From UBA6197 sp047638075 (GTDB lineage: Bacteria; Pseudomonadota; Alphaproteobacteria; Rhodobacterales; Rhodobacteraceae), in the NCBI RefSeq assembly GCF_047638075.1, contig NZ_JBLJBV010000019.1:1-46761 (forward strand): DNA of 46,761 bases, read 5' to 3'. The translations under genes and the position numbers were made by a program. Of this stretch, positions 8,989-16,850 are shown piece after piece (the first letter of the stretch is position 1; every line of letters starts with the position of its first letter). Under the pieces are notes generated by a model. The model worked only from the letters and a program-made list of their open reading frames with translations. It searched no databases and was not told the DNA's origin.

Positions 8989-9339
8989 ATGATTGATTGG
9001 GAACGGGTCGCAGAACTACGATCCGAGATAGGAGATGACGGCTTTGCCGAGGTGTTGGATTTGTTTCTGGACGAGGTGGAAGATGCTGTTGCGTGCCTGG
9101 GACAGCCAACAAGAAAGTTAAGCGATGATCTGCATTTTCTCAAAGGGAGTGCGTGGAATTTTGGTTTTCGGCAATTTGGGGAAATGTGTCAGGAAGGAGA
9201 GCGCGCCTTGGCTACGGGAAGCGTCTCAGCCGTGGATTCGTCCGCGATTCGTGAATGCTATGACATATCAAAAAGGGAATTTATGGCTCGCGTTGCAGGA
9301 TACTGTAGCGGGTGCTTGTCTCACCCTGCTGCTGCGTAA
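8989..9339 (+). CDS. Hpt (histidine phosphotransfer) domain protein
   Basis: A 116-residue protein consisting of one Hpt four-helix bundle. The phosphorylated His is His49 in DDLHFLKGSAWNFG, the canonical HxxKGSA motif. ATG 8989 has GGAGG five bases upstream; an in-frame ATG at 8974 overlaps that site and is less likely. It is divergent from the receiver-phosphatase gene, with about 100 bases between. It could pass phosphate from a sensor kinase, not seen here, to that receiver, as HptB does with HsbR in pseudomonads (comparison by family knowledge, not proven here). Confidence 0.85.
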   Translation: MIDWERVAELRSEIGDDGFAEVLDLFLDEVEDAVACLGQPTRKLSDDLHFLKGSAWNFGFRQFGEMCQEGERALATGSVSAVDSSAIRECYDISKREFMARVAGYCSGCLSHPAAA

Positions 9340-9392
9340 TGCTATATCACGGCGAAACCGAAATCGGGTTTGTTCATTCCCGTAGGTGTAAT

Positions 9393-10640
9393 TCAGACCA
9401 AAAACTCGGCCAGTGTCTCATCTTCGGTAATGTCACGATAGCTGAAACCGGCATTATCCAACTGCGCAATAAACGCATTGAAGTTCGTGGCAGCCTTCGT
9501 TTCGATCCCGATCAGCACTGAGCCAAAGTTGCGTGCCGATTTTTTAAGATATTCGAACCTGGCGATATCGTCTTCAGGGCCCAACATTGCAAGAAACTCC
9601 CGCAATGCACCGGGGCGCTGTGGCATTCGAAGGATGAAGTATTTCTTCAATCCCGCAAAGCGCTGGGCGCGCTCTTTGACTTCGGGTAAACGCTCGAAAT
9701 CGAAATTACCGCCTGATGTGACGCAGACCACCGTTTTCCCGCGGATCTGATCGGCCAATTGCGGCAACACATCAAGGGAAAGCGCGCCGGCCGGTTCCAG
9801 CACCACGCCCTCGATATTGAGCATTTCCAGCATGGTCACGCAGATCCGGTCTTCTGGGGCCAGCAACACCTGTTCCGGGCGCACCCACGCCAGTCGCGCA
9901 TAGGTCAGTGTGCCAATTCGGGCGACAGCGGCGCCATCGACAAAGCTGTTTATCCGTTTCAACGTGACGGGCGCGCCTTCGGCCACCGCCGCCGTCAGAC
10001 TGGCCCCGCCGGCGGGCTCGACAAAACGAAAGTCGACATCAGGCGCCACTTCCCGGAAATACCCCGTCACCCCAGCGGCAAGCCCGCCCCCGCCAACCGG
10101 AAGAACCACCAGATCAGGGGCGCACCCTAGCTGGGCAAAAATTTCAACGGCAACACTGGCCTGCCCCTCGACCACGTCGGCATCATCGAAAGGCGACAGA
10201 AAATGCGCCCCCACGTCAGCGCAATAACGTTGGCTGGCGGCCAGGGTCTGGTCGAAATAGTCACCGGTCATGACAATCTCGATGGTGTCGCCCCCGAAGG
10301 TGCGGGTCTTGTCTATCTTTTGTTGCGGCGTTGTGACGGGCATGAAAATTGTGCCCTTGACGCCAAAATGACGACAGGCAAAGGCGACGCCCTGCGCGTG
10401 GTTCCCCGCGCTTGCGCAAACGAAGTGCTTTTGATCGGGCCGATTGGTGCGCACTTTGCGCATAGCATTGACAGCGCCGCGCAATTTGTAGCTGCGCACC
10501 GGGGTCAGATCCTCACGTTTCAGCCAGATTTCAGCGCCGTAGCGGGCCGATAAATAATCATTACGCTGCAATGGCGTCGGATCGAACAGATCGCGCAAGG
10601 CATCGGTGGCGGCACGGGCGTGGGCAGCAAAATGGGTCAT
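9393..10640 (-). CDS. ilvA: Threonine ammonia-lyase (threonine dehydratase)
   Basis: A 415-residue PLP enzyme converting threonine to 2-oxobutanoate, the first step to isoleucine. The PLP lysine is K52 in SYKLRGA, the phosphate-binding loop is PVGGGGLAAG, and ASAGNHAQG is intact. The C-terminal about 90 residues (YFILRMPQRPGALREFL onward) form one ACT-like regulatory domain, as in the short IlvA class. ATG 10640 (MTHFAAHARAATDAL) is chosen; a longer in-frame extension to 10838 runs into argG and has no family similarity. It is divergent from argG and convergent with the Hpt gene. Confidence 0.93.
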   Translation of the reverse strand: MTHFAAHARAATDALRDLFDPTPLQRNDYLSARYGAEIWLKREDLTPVRSYKLRGAVNAMRKVRTNRPDQKHFVCASAGNHAQGVAFACRHFGVKGTIFMPVTTPQQKIDKTRTFGGDTIEIVMTGDYFDQTLAASQRYCADVGAHFLSPFDDADVVEGQASVAVEIFAQLGCAPDLVVLPVGGGGLAAGVTGYFREVAPDVDFRFVEPAGGASLTAAVAEGAPVTLKRINSFVDGAAVARIGTLTYARLAWVRPEQVLLAPEDRICVTMLEMLNIEGVVLEPAGALSLDVLPQLADQIRGKTVVCVTSGGNFDFERLPEVKERAQRFAGLKKYFILRMPQRPGALREFLAMLGPEDDIARFEYLKKSARNFGSVLIGIETKAATNFNAFIAQLDNAGFSYRDITEDETLAEFLV

Positions 10641-10701
10641 GGCGCAGGTCTGCAACCACTGCAGCGCAAAAGCAAGCCCTATTGCTATATGCCTGCGGCC
10701 C

Positions 10702-10730
10702 TTGTTTGACGGCCCAAAACCCTCTATTCC
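10702..10730 (+). promoter_or_regulatory. Putative promoter of argG-mogA
   Basis: TTGTTT (10702-10707) and TATTCC (10725-10730) are spaced by 17 bases, 34 bases upstream of the argG start. Match to consensus is moderate. No ARG-box-like dyad was seen in the 123-bp gap shared with ilvA. Confidence 0.35.
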
Positions 10731-10763
10731 GCCTGCAACATATTCGCACACCGGAGCAGCCCC

Positions 10764-11990
10764 ATGTCCGCACCCAAAAAAGTCGTCCTTGCCTATTCGG
10801 GCGGCCTTGATACCTCGATTATCCTGAAATGGCTGCAAACCGAATACGGCTGCGAAGTCGTGACCTTTACCGCCGACCTCGGGCAGGGCGAAGAGCTGGA
10901 ACCGGCGCGCAAAAAGGCGCTGCTACTGGGGATCAAGGAAGAGAACATCCATATCGTTGATGTGCGCGAAGAATTCGTGCGCGACTTTGTGTTTCCGATG
11001 TTCCGGGCCAATGCGCTTTATGAAGGGCTTTACCTGCTGGGCACATCAATCGCGCGGCCGCTGATTTCGCAGCATCTGGTGCGGATTGCGCATGAACATG
11101 GCGCCGATGCGGTGGCCCATGGCGCGACTGGCAAGGGTAATGATCAGGTGCGGTTTGAACTAAGCGCCTATGCGCTTGATCCTGCGATCCGGGTTATCGC
11201 ACCGTGGCGTGAATGGAATCTGAGCTCGCGCACCAAGTTGCTGGAGTTTGCAGAGGCGAACCAAATCCCGATCGCCAAAGACAAGCGGGGCGAGGCGCCC
11301 TTTTCGGTTGATGCCAACCTGCTGCATACCTCGTCCGAGGGCAAGGCGCTGGAAAACCCGGCCGAGGAGGCCCCCGAATACGTCTATCAGCGCACCGTCA
11401 GCCCCGAGGATGCACCCGACACGCCTGAAATGGTCGAGATCACCTTTGAACGTGGCGACGCCGTGGCAATCAACGGCGAGGCGATGAGCCCGGCGACGAT
11501 CCTGACCAAGCTGAATGAGCTGGGCGGCAAGCACGGGATCGGGCGGCTCGACTTTGTGGAAAACCGGTTTGTCGGGATGAAATCGCGCGGCATCTATGAA
11601 ACGCCGGGCGGCACCCTCTTGCTTGAGGCGCATCGCGGTATCGAGCAGATCACGCTGGATGCTGGCGCAGGTCATCTGAAAGACAGCATCATGCCGCGCT
11701 ATGCCGAACTGATCTACAACGGCTTCTGGTTCAGCCCCGAACGCGAAATGCTGCAAGCGCTGATTGATAAAAGCCAGGAACACGTCACCGGCACCGTCCG
11801 CATGAAGCTATACAAAGGTTCGGTGCACACTGTCGCGCGCTGGTCCGATCACAGCCTTTATTCCGAAAAGCATGTGACATTCGAAGAGGATGCAGGTGCC
11901 TATGATCAGAAGGATGCGGCGGGATTCATCCGTCTGAATGCGCTGCGCCTGAAGCTGATTGCTACCCGCAACGCACGGGTCGCGAAATGA
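10764..11990 (+). CDS. argG: Argininosuccinate synthase
   Basis: A 408-residue enzyme joining citrulline and aspartate with ATP, the penultimate step of arginine synthesis. The N-terminal PP-loop AYSGGLDTSIILKWL is intact, followed by TADLGQGEELEPARKKA, GATGKGNDQVRFE and the C-terminal GSVHTVARWSDHSLYSEKHVTFE, all hallmark ArgG segments. Length is that of the family. Its stop overlaps the mogA start by four bases (ATGA), so the two are co-translated. Confidence 0.98.
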   Translation: MSAPKKVVLAYSGGLDTSIILKWLQTEYGCEVVTFTADLGQGEELEPARKKALLLGIKEENIHIVDVREEFVRDFVFPMFRANALYEGLYLLGTSIARPLISQHLVRIAHEHGADAVAHGATGKGNDQVRFELSAYALDPAIRVIAPWREWNLSSRTKLLEFAEANQIPIAKDKRGEAPFSVDANLLHTSSEGKALENPAEEAPEYVYQRTVSPEDAPDTPEMVEITFERGDAVAINGEAMSPATILTKLNELGGKHGIGRLDFVENRFVGMKSRGIYETPGGTLLLEAHRGIEQITLDAGAGHLKDSIMPRYAELIYNGFWFSPEREMLQALIDKSQEHVTGTVRMKLYKGSVHTVARWSDHSLYSEKHVTFEEDAGAYDQKDAAGFIRLNALRLKLIATRNARVAK

Positions 11991-12511
11991 CCGCCTGGGC
12001 CGCCATTGTAACCGTATCCGATCGTGCCAGCCGCGGTGAATATGAAGACAAGGGCGGCCCCGGCTGCGAGGCGTGGCTACGGGAGGTCATAACCTCGCCG
12101 CTCAAGGTGACGCGCGACATCATCGCGGATGGCCGCGCCAGCGTGGCACAAACCCTGCGCCGTCTGGTGGCTGAAGGGGCCGATCTTATTCTGGTCACCG
12201 GCGGCACCGGTCCGGCACCGCGTGATGAGACGCCGGAAGGGGTGGCCGACGTGCTGAAAAAAGAGCTGGCGGGGTTTGGTGAGGAAATGCGCCGCGCCTC
12301 TTTGTTAGAGGTTCCAACGGCGATTCTGTCGCGCCAAGCTGCTGGTATTGCAGGTAAATCCCTGATCATCACGCTACCCGGCAAGCCTGCGGCCATTGCC
12401 ACCTGCCTTAACGCGGTCTTTGCGGCGGTGCCCTACTGCCTTGATCTGATCGGCGCGGCCCGGATTGAGACGGACCCCGCCAAAATCGCCGCCTTTCGCC
12501 CCAAAAGCTGA
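11987..12511 (+). CDS. mogA: Molybdopterin adenylyltransferase
   Basis: A 174-residue MogA/MoaB-fold protein that adenylates molybdopterin before molybdenum insertion. Visible are VTVSDRASRGEYEDKGGPG at the N-terminus and the phosphate-binding TGGTGPAPRDETPE loop, followed by LPGKPAAIATCLNAV. It overlaps argG by 4 bases. Pairing with argG has no obvious metabolic logic; no other molybdenum cofactor genes are in the window. Confidence 0.92.
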   Translation: MTAWAAIVTVSDRASRGEYEDKGGPGCEAWLREVITSPLKVTRDIIADGRASVAQTLRRLVAEGADLILVTGGTGPAPRDETPEGVADVLKKELAGFGEEMRRASLLEVPTAILSRQAAGIAGKSLIITLPGKPAAIATCLNAVFAAVPYCLDLIGAARIETDPAKIAAFRPKS

Positions 12512-12582
12512 CAGTTTGACGTGACCCAACTGCTCCGGCCAAAAGCGCAGGGCCTATTTTTGCGAAAGAAGGGGCGGCCTGA

Positions 12583-13620
12583 TCAGGCTTTGCGGATTGT
12601 GTCGCCCGGCTGCAAGATCGGCTGCAGCTCAATCACTTCGCCGCCGATCAGGCCCGAATGGCTGCGCCCGGCAACGATTTCGGCGGCACGCTGACCAATT
12701 TCACGGCGGCAGGCGTCCATCGTGGCAAGCTGGCGGGGCAGGCCATCCAGAAACTCAAGCCCGTTGAACCCCGCAAGGCCCAGTTTGCCCGGCACATCGA
12801 TGCCCTTTTCAAGGCACCACAAAAGCCCGCCAGCCCCAATCATATCATTGGAATAATAGAGAAAATCCAGATCAGGATTGCGGGTCAAAATGCTTTCGGT
12901 CATTTCGCGGCCCTTTAGCAACGCCGACCCACCTTGGTAGAATTCGCGGTCAACCAAGGTCAGTCCGGCGGCCCCCAAACCTTCTTCAAAGCCTTCCAGA
13001 CGTTTTCGGGCGCGGTGATCTTCGGGCATTTTCGTGCCCAAAAATCCGATCCGGCGGTAGCCAGCAGCAACGATCGCTTCGGCCATATGCAGCCCCGCGC
13101 GCCGGTGCGAAATGCCGACGACGGAATCGACGCCGGGCCCGTCGACATCCATGATCTCGACAATCGGGATACCCGCGCTTTCCATCATCAAGCGGGCCGC
13201 TGCGGTATGTTCCAACCCCGCCAGAATGACACCAGAGGGCCGCCACGACAGCATCTCGTATAGCACGGCCTCTTCTTTTTCGGGGGAATAGTTTGTCACC
13301 CCGACAACGGGTTGCAGGCCGGTATCTTCCAATTCCCGGGAAATCCCCCCCAGCACCTCTGGAAAGACGAGGTTGGAAAGCGATGGAATGATTACCGCGA
13401 CAAGATTGACCCGTTGGCTGGCAAGCGCGCCCGCAATCTTGTTGGGCACATAGCCCAGCTCCTTGGTTGCCAAAAGCACCTTTTTGCGGGTCGTGTCGGA
13501 AACGTCGCCCCGGTTGCGCAGCACCCGGCTTACCGTCATTTCCGAAACGCCCGAGGCTTCGGAAACGTCACGCAAGGTCAGCGGGCGGCGGGGGGTAACG
13601 GGGGGATGGGTCACGCGCAT
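12583..13620 (-). CDS. LacI/GntR-type sugar-responsive transcriptional regulator
   Basis: A protein of about 345 residues. The LacI helix-turn-helix is at the N-terminus (TLRDVSEASGVSEMTVSRVLR) with the hinge GYVPNKIAGALAS, followed by a periplasmic-binding-protein-like sensor (VAVIIPSLSNLVFPEVLGGI, VVGISHRRAGLHMAEAI). The closest feel is to gluconate/ketogluconate-type repressors. Starts are ATG 13620 or GTG 13614; the AAAGG element sits one base from the ATG but seven from the GTG, so GTG 13614 may be the real one. A TTG at 13659 is rejected. Two LacI-like operators lie at 13650-13705. The sugar genes it controls are not visible; the island begins about 230 bases upstream. Confidence 0.9.
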   Translation of the reverse strand: MRVTHPPVTPRRPLTLRDVSEASGVSEMTVSRVLRNRGDVSDTTRKKVLLATKELGYVPNKIAGALASQRVNLVAVIIPSLSNLVFPEVLGGISRELEDTGLQPVVGVTNYSPEKEEAVLYEMLSWRPSGVILAGLEHTAAARLMMESAGIPIVEIMDVDGPGVDSVVGISHRRAGLHMAEAIVAAGYRRIGFLGTKMPEDHRARKRLEGFEEGLGAAGLTLVDREFYQGGSALLKGREMTESILTRNPDLDFLYYSNDMIGAGGLLWCLEKGIDVPGKLGLAGFNGLEFLDGLPRQLATMDACRREIGQRAAEIVAGRSHSGLIGGEVIELQPILQPGDTIRKA

Positions 13621-13649
13621 ACCTTTCGGTCGGGGGGGGATGTATATGA

Positions 13650-13705
13650 TTAGCGCCAAAAGTTTAGCCAGCGCAAGCGGATGCTGTTGGTTGTGTTGGC
13701 GCTAA
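13650..13705. promoter_or_regulatory. Paired LacI-type operators upstream of the regulator gene
   Basis: TTAGCGCCAA (13650-13659) and TTGGCGCTAA (13696-13705) are exact reverse complements, 46 bp centre to centre. Each is itself a near-palindrome centred on GCGC, the usual LacI-family operator core. They lie 30 to 85 bases upstream of the regulator start and fit autorepression. Confidence 0.5.
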
Positions 13706-13846
13706 CGCAGTTTCGACGCGAAATAGGGGGCGTGTCGAACGTTGCGATCATACGGGTTTGGGACGCGGGTGAATATGGTTTTTCAGACAAACTCACCTTA
13801 TGCCGGGTTGCGAAACCGGGCAATTCCTCGCATTAAGGCCGGATGC

Positions 13847-13885
13847 GGCCCCGTAGCTCAGGGGATAGAGCGACCGCCTCCTAAG
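13847..13885 (+). pseudogene. 5' half of the split chromosomal tRNA-Arg(CCU)
   Basis: From GGCCCCG (acceptor strand, 13847-13853) through the D arm (GCTC...GAGC) and the 5' anticodon stem ACCGC to the loop CTCCTAA with anticodon CCT, the sequence is a tRNA. After CTCCTAAG the expected CGGT is lost and no T arm or 3' acceptor follows. The missing half is found at 29266-29310; joined, the stems pair perfectly (GGCCCCG with CGGGGCC, ACCGC with GCGGT). Confidence 0.88.
13878..13885 (+). repeat. Left attachment core of the island (CTCCTAAG)
   Basis: The 8-bp direct repeat with 29266-29273 marks the crossover inside the tRNA anticodon loop. Weak similarity continues to the right (GGGGTTTGTCA against GCGGTAGGTCA). 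Just inside, AACCGTT occurs twice with a 12-bp period (around 13950-13968), possible integrase arm sites (inference). Confidence 0.75.
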
Positions 13886-13973
13886 GGGTTTGTCAAGTGA
13901 GATTTTTGGCTTTGAATTCAGGTCGAGATGTTAGTATCTGGGCTTTCAAACCGTTAGGCGAACCGTTTTCTAC

Positions 13974-14050
13974 GGCCCCGTGGCTCAACTGGATAGAGCA
14001 GTCCCCTCCTAAGGGACAGGTTGCAGGTTCGAATCCTGCCGGGGTCACCA
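13974..14050 (+). tRNA. tRNA-Arg (anticodon CCU), island-borne
   Basis: A complete 77-nt cloverleaf with encoded CCA. Acceptor GGCCCCG pairs with CGGGGTC (one G-U), the D stem is GCTC/GAGC, the anticodon stem GTCCC/GGGAC encloses CTCCTAA with CCT at 14008-14010, and the T arm is GCAGG-TTCGAAT-CCTGC with discriminator A. It differs from the split host gene in the anticodon and T stems, so it is an independent tRNA, not a duplication. It lies 88 bases inside the left boundary and would replace the lost host function. A strong hairpin follows at 14098. Confidence 0.95.
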
Positions 14051-14097
14051 AAACTTCTCAAGCTTGAAAGTTGAATTCGTTCTCCAGTGGCTTGAAT

Positions 14098-14136
14098 GGC
14101 CCCATTGGTCTTCTTCGTGAAACCAATGGGGCCTTT
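14098..14136 (+). terminator. Perfect 12-bp hairpin downstream of the island tRNA
   Basis: GGCCCCATTGGT (14098-14109) and ACCAATGGGGCC (14122-14133) are perfect complements around a 12-base loop and are followed by TTTC. The T-run is short, so it may be a weak terminator or processing hairpin of the tRNA transcript. Confidence 0.55.
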
Positions 14137-14221
14137 CAAAGCGCTGCAAGAACAGGTCGTGATCTCCCTCGAAGCAAACTTGAAGCGACCTGGGGGTCGC
14201 AAACCTCAAGAGGAAGCCACC

Positions 14222-14671
14222 ATGACTCAATGTAACGCTGAATATCTGACACCTGAAGCGGCTGCGACAGCAGCTCTCGCGTCGGCTCGTGACGCAAGTT
14301 CCGCGTGCCGCGAACTCGAAAGCATGCTGGATCGTCGGCATTTGTCGCTGCTTCGAGCAAGCAGTTTGGCACTCAAGGCGGGGCAGATTTTTTCGGGGCG
14401 AAACAACTCTGATCTCGAACTGCTGGCCGAAGTGCTCGAAGACGCCGTCCGGAAGGAATCCACAATGCGGCGCGTCCCGGTTGAATGCGGCTGGCTCGAC
14501 AACGGCCCGGTATATCGTGAAGAAGTGCACCAGCAGCTTTCTGACTTCGGAAAAAAGCTGGAGCACCGAGCCCGGATGATTGCCGAAGTCATGACGCTTG
14601 TGCATCTCGTTCATGATCTCCTGACGGCGGAAGCGGAGGTGGAAAAAGTGCGAGCATCAGTTCGCCGGTAG
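14222..14671 (+). CDS. Hypothetical protein, island left-end module
   Basis: A 149-residue mostly helical protein of unknown family, rich in Ala, Glu, Arg and Leu, with no signal peptide or membrane segment. ATG 14222 (MTQCNAEYLTPEAAATAALA) is preceded by AGAGGAAG at a good distance; an earlier in-frame ATG at 14096 lies inside the hairpin and is rejected. It is the first of four plus-strand genes leading to the recombinase and HTH gene. The start and leader resemble those of the next gene (both begin MTQ after an AAG-GAG-like site). Function not recognised. Confidence 0.6.
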   Translation: MTQCNAEYLTPEAAATAALASARDASSACRELESMLDRRHLSLLRASSLALKAGQIFSGRNNSDLELLAEVLEDAVRKESTMRRVPVECGWLDNGPVYREEVHQQLSDFGKKLEHRARMIAEVMTLVHLVHDLLTAEAEVEKVRASVRR

Positions 14672-14769
14672 TCGGAAAATATTCGGGGCTTCTCCTGCCC
14701 TACCTCGGAAGGAATCTCTTCCGAGCTTGAAGCGCGGTCGACGCGACCCCGCAACCAAGGAGATCTTCC

Positions 14770-15132
14770 ATGACACAGCAATTTTCTTTCCCGCCCGCTG
14801 CAACCAAGGTGGCTGACAATGCGAAACTCTGCACCTATCAGCTCTACCTCGCGGAACATGGTGCATCACTGATTGCCGTCGCCGGTTTTGTCGGCGGGCA
14901 CGAATATGAACGGTTCACAAGCCGATTGATCTGCGAAGTCAGGAACGCTTGGCGTTGGTCTTCGGCTTTTTCATCAAGGTTCGAAAAGTTGCATCGTCTG
15001 CTTTCACTCGAATATGCCGATATCGTGGATCATCCTTCATGGGTATGCGCGGCAGAGTTTGATCCTCAAGATCCTCGTGTCGATGAAGTATGTCATCACG
15101 TTGAAAAACTTGCGGATTTGGCCGCTGCCTGA
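14770..15132 (+). CDS. Hypothetical protein, island left-end module
   Basis: A 120-residue protein of unknown family, soluble, with aromatic and His residues (YQLYLAEHGASLIAVAGFVGGHEYERF, WRWSSAF). The start at 14770 has a textbook AAGGAG seven bases upstream, which supports it being real. It lies 98 bases after the preceding small gene and 71 bases before the recombinase. No function is proposed. Confidence 0.62.
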   Translation: MTQQFSFPPAATKVADNAKLCTYQLYLAEHGASLIAVAGFVGGHEYERFTSRLICEVRNAWRWSSAFSSRFEKLHRLLSLEYADIVDHPSWVCAAEFDPQDPRVDEVCHHVEKLADLAAA

Positions 15133-15203
15133 CTGGCATTGTGTGAGAGCTGCCTGTCGGATGACGGGCAGCACCTCAGATTTTTCAACAAATCTATTGA
15201 CAA

Positions 15204-16259
15204 ATGAAAATCGACATCCCATCTATCGCTCAGCCTTCAAGGGGAATCACCTCCCTCGGCGCTCTTGACGAAATCAACCGATTTCTCCGAACCGCACGGT
15301 TCGCGCGCAATGCAGCGATTGCTGCTCTCGAAGGACAAATAATGATTGACGATATGGAGTGCTTTTCAGTTGCCAACGTGATTGGGAACTTTCCTTATTG
15401 TTCCGCTGCGATCATGTTTGGTGCGCTGGAACAGGAAATGCGTCGGCGCGGAATCTCAAACCACTCGATGCTTGCTTACCAAGGCCGACTGAGGAATGCG
15501 CATGCCACGGTCCTTGGGCGCTGCGTAGCGGAAATTGACAGGAGTGAACTGGTCGATTGGCATGAACAAACTGTCATCAATCAGGGCCCTGCGGCTGCTC
15601 AGAAGGCTCTGTCGGACTATTCCCGCGCCTACGATTATTGTGATCTGAACTATGGAAATCCGCGACGGAACCCTGCGCGGAACATTCATGTCGAGCCCCC
15701 AAAAGCCCCGAAAGCCCGCTCCATCCCTTTGAGTGAACTGAGGCTCTGGACCGATGAAGTTGAAAAACTGAGGAGCCCGGTGCGTCGATATATGCACAGG
15801 CTTGGCCTTCTGGCAGGTCTGACTCCGCATGGTCTTTTGGGGTTGCGCTGGAGTGATGTAGATTTTGCGAACTCGACATTGCGCATTAGTGGCAACCGCA
15901 ATGCGTCGTTCAGTGTGCCGATTTCCCGCCAAATGAAACTTTGCCTGTTTGCAGCTCAGAATGCTGGCAATGACTCAGCTCCAGGGTCCCAGTGGGTCTT
16001 TCCGTCGTCGGCAGATACGTTGTTTCATTTCACAAGGACCGATGAAAGATCGATGCCGGGTCTTACAGGATTCGTTCTTCGCCGCACCTATTCCGAAATG
16101 GCGGCGCGTCTCGGCATTCAGCACGACATTTCGTGCAGCCTTCTGGGGTATCGTATAACCTATCTGAGAAGATGGCACGGACGGAGCGTGGCAAGTGCCG
16201 CTTGCGAGGAAGCTCAGCAGCAAATTTCGGATGAGTTCTGGAAACACATGAGCACATGA
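15204..16259 (+). CDS. Tyrosine-recombinase-like protein lacking most catalytic residues
   Basis: A 351-residue protein with recognisable tyrosine-recombinase architecture: an N-terminal core-binding-like helical domain and a catalytic-like domain (LAGLTPHGLLGLRWSDVDF, then VPISRQM, then FVLRRTYSEMAARLG, then SLLGYRITYLRRW). Compared with active enzymes the first Arg is Thr in GLTPHG, the HxxR His is Phe in FVLRRT, the second His is Tyr in LLGY, and no clear nucleophilic Tyr follows. Only the second Arg seems kept. It may be a DNA-binding relative with a structural or regulatory role. It is followed by the HTH gene at 16329. The alignment is by eye. Confidence 0.65.
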   Translation: MKIDIPSIAQPSRGITSLGALDEINRFLRTARFARNAAIAALEGQIMIDDMECFSVANVIGNFPYCSAAIMFGALEQEMRRRGISNHSMLAYQGRLRNAHATVLGRCVAEIDRSELVDWHEQTVINQGPAAAQKALSDYSRAYDYCDLNYGNPRRNPARNIHVEPPKAPKARSIPLSELRLWTDEVEKLRSPVRRYMHRLGLLAGLTPHGLLGLRWSDVDFANSTLRISGNRNASFSVPISRQMKLCLFAAQNAGNDSAPGSQWVFPSSADTLFHFTRTDERSMPGLTGFVLRRTYSEMAARLGIQHDISCSLLGYRITYLRRWHGRSVASAACEEAQQQISDEFWKHMST

Positions 16260-16328
16260 CTGCCTGAAGGGGGCCCCGCCTCCTTCTCTTGACATGCGAA
16301 TTTGCTGTCGCATCGCTAAGAGGCGAAT

Positions 16329-16598
16329 ATGAACCAATTTGAACTGGCAAAACTCGTCGATACCATTGCTGACCGCGTCGTCGAGAAGCTGAGCATCAAA
16401 CTGGAGAACAAAGTTGGAGAGATCGATAACAACTACCTGACCACAGCACAGGTGGCCAAGATGACGGGCTTCACGGTTCCAACCTTGGAAAACTACCGGG
16501 CAACGCGCATGGGGCCGAAATTTTACAAGCGTGACTACAACGTTCGGTATCTTGCTGCTGATGTCCGGAAGTGGATGGAGGCAAACCCCATCCACTAA
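16329..16598 (+). CDS. AlpA/excisionase-like helix-turn-helix protein
   Basis: An 89-residue protein. The N-terminal half is helical and possibly coiled (LAKLVDTIADRVVEKLSIKLENK). The C-terminal half is a winged-helix excisionase-type domain: YLTTAQVAKMTGFTVPTLENYRATRMGPKFYKRD-NVRYLAADVRKWM, which is the usual order of an AlpA/MerR-like HTH followed by a DNA-contacting wing. AGAGG lies upstream of ATG 16329. In an island it would act as recombination directionality factor or as activator of integrase expression. It is followed by a hairpin at 16631. Confidence 0.8.
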   Translation: MNQFELAKLVDTIADRVVEKLSIKLENKVGEIDNNYLTTAQVAKMTGFTVPTLENYRATRMGPKFYKRDYNVRYLAADVRKWMEANPIH

Positions 16599-16630
16599 GG
16601 ACAACTCTGTCATCAAGGCAAACTGCAACC

Positions 16631-16668
16631 GGCACGGAGCGGATCATCTGTTGCTAAAGCTCCGTGCC
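16631..16668 (+). terminator. Perfect 10-bp inverted repeat after the HTH gene
   Basis: GGCACGGAGC (16631-16640) and GCTCCGTGCC (16659-16668) are exact complements around an 18-base loop, 32 bases after the gene at 16329. No T-run follows on the plus strand, so it is terminator-like only; it could also be a protein-binding dyad. Confidence 0.4.
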
Positions 16669-16689
16669 CCAACATCCCGCCTGTTAGAA

Positions 16690-16850
16690 AGGAACGTGGC
16701 GGCTTGACCGGACGATACCGGTCTCACCGCGGTTGTCCATCATCTCGAGGATCGCGCGGCCCATCTTCCACGCGGTCTTCTACGAGACCCCGATGATGCG
16801 CGCCATTACGACCGAGGAGATGCCCTTGCCGGAGGCGAGCATCAGGAAGA
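16690..16850 (-). pseudogene. IS1595-type transposase fragment
   Basis: On the minus strand the frame reads EIFLMLASGKGISSVVMARIIGVS, a stop, then KTAWKMGRAILEMMDNRGETG. The SKKGISS...LGVTxKTAW pattern is that of IS1595-family transposases. There is an internal TAG, and neither the zinc-ribbon N-terminus nor the DDE domain is present. It joins the IS66 end fragment at 16851 through a shared GACGAGGAG-like stretch. Confidence 0.65.

Noticed and set aside
10641..10838. N-terminal extension of IlvA
   Set aside because: It overlaps the argG start and its sequence is not IlvA-like.
13847..13930. A functional tRNA formed at the left junction
   Set aside because: After CTCCTAAG the anticodon stem has a G-G mismatch and no T arm or acceptor follows.
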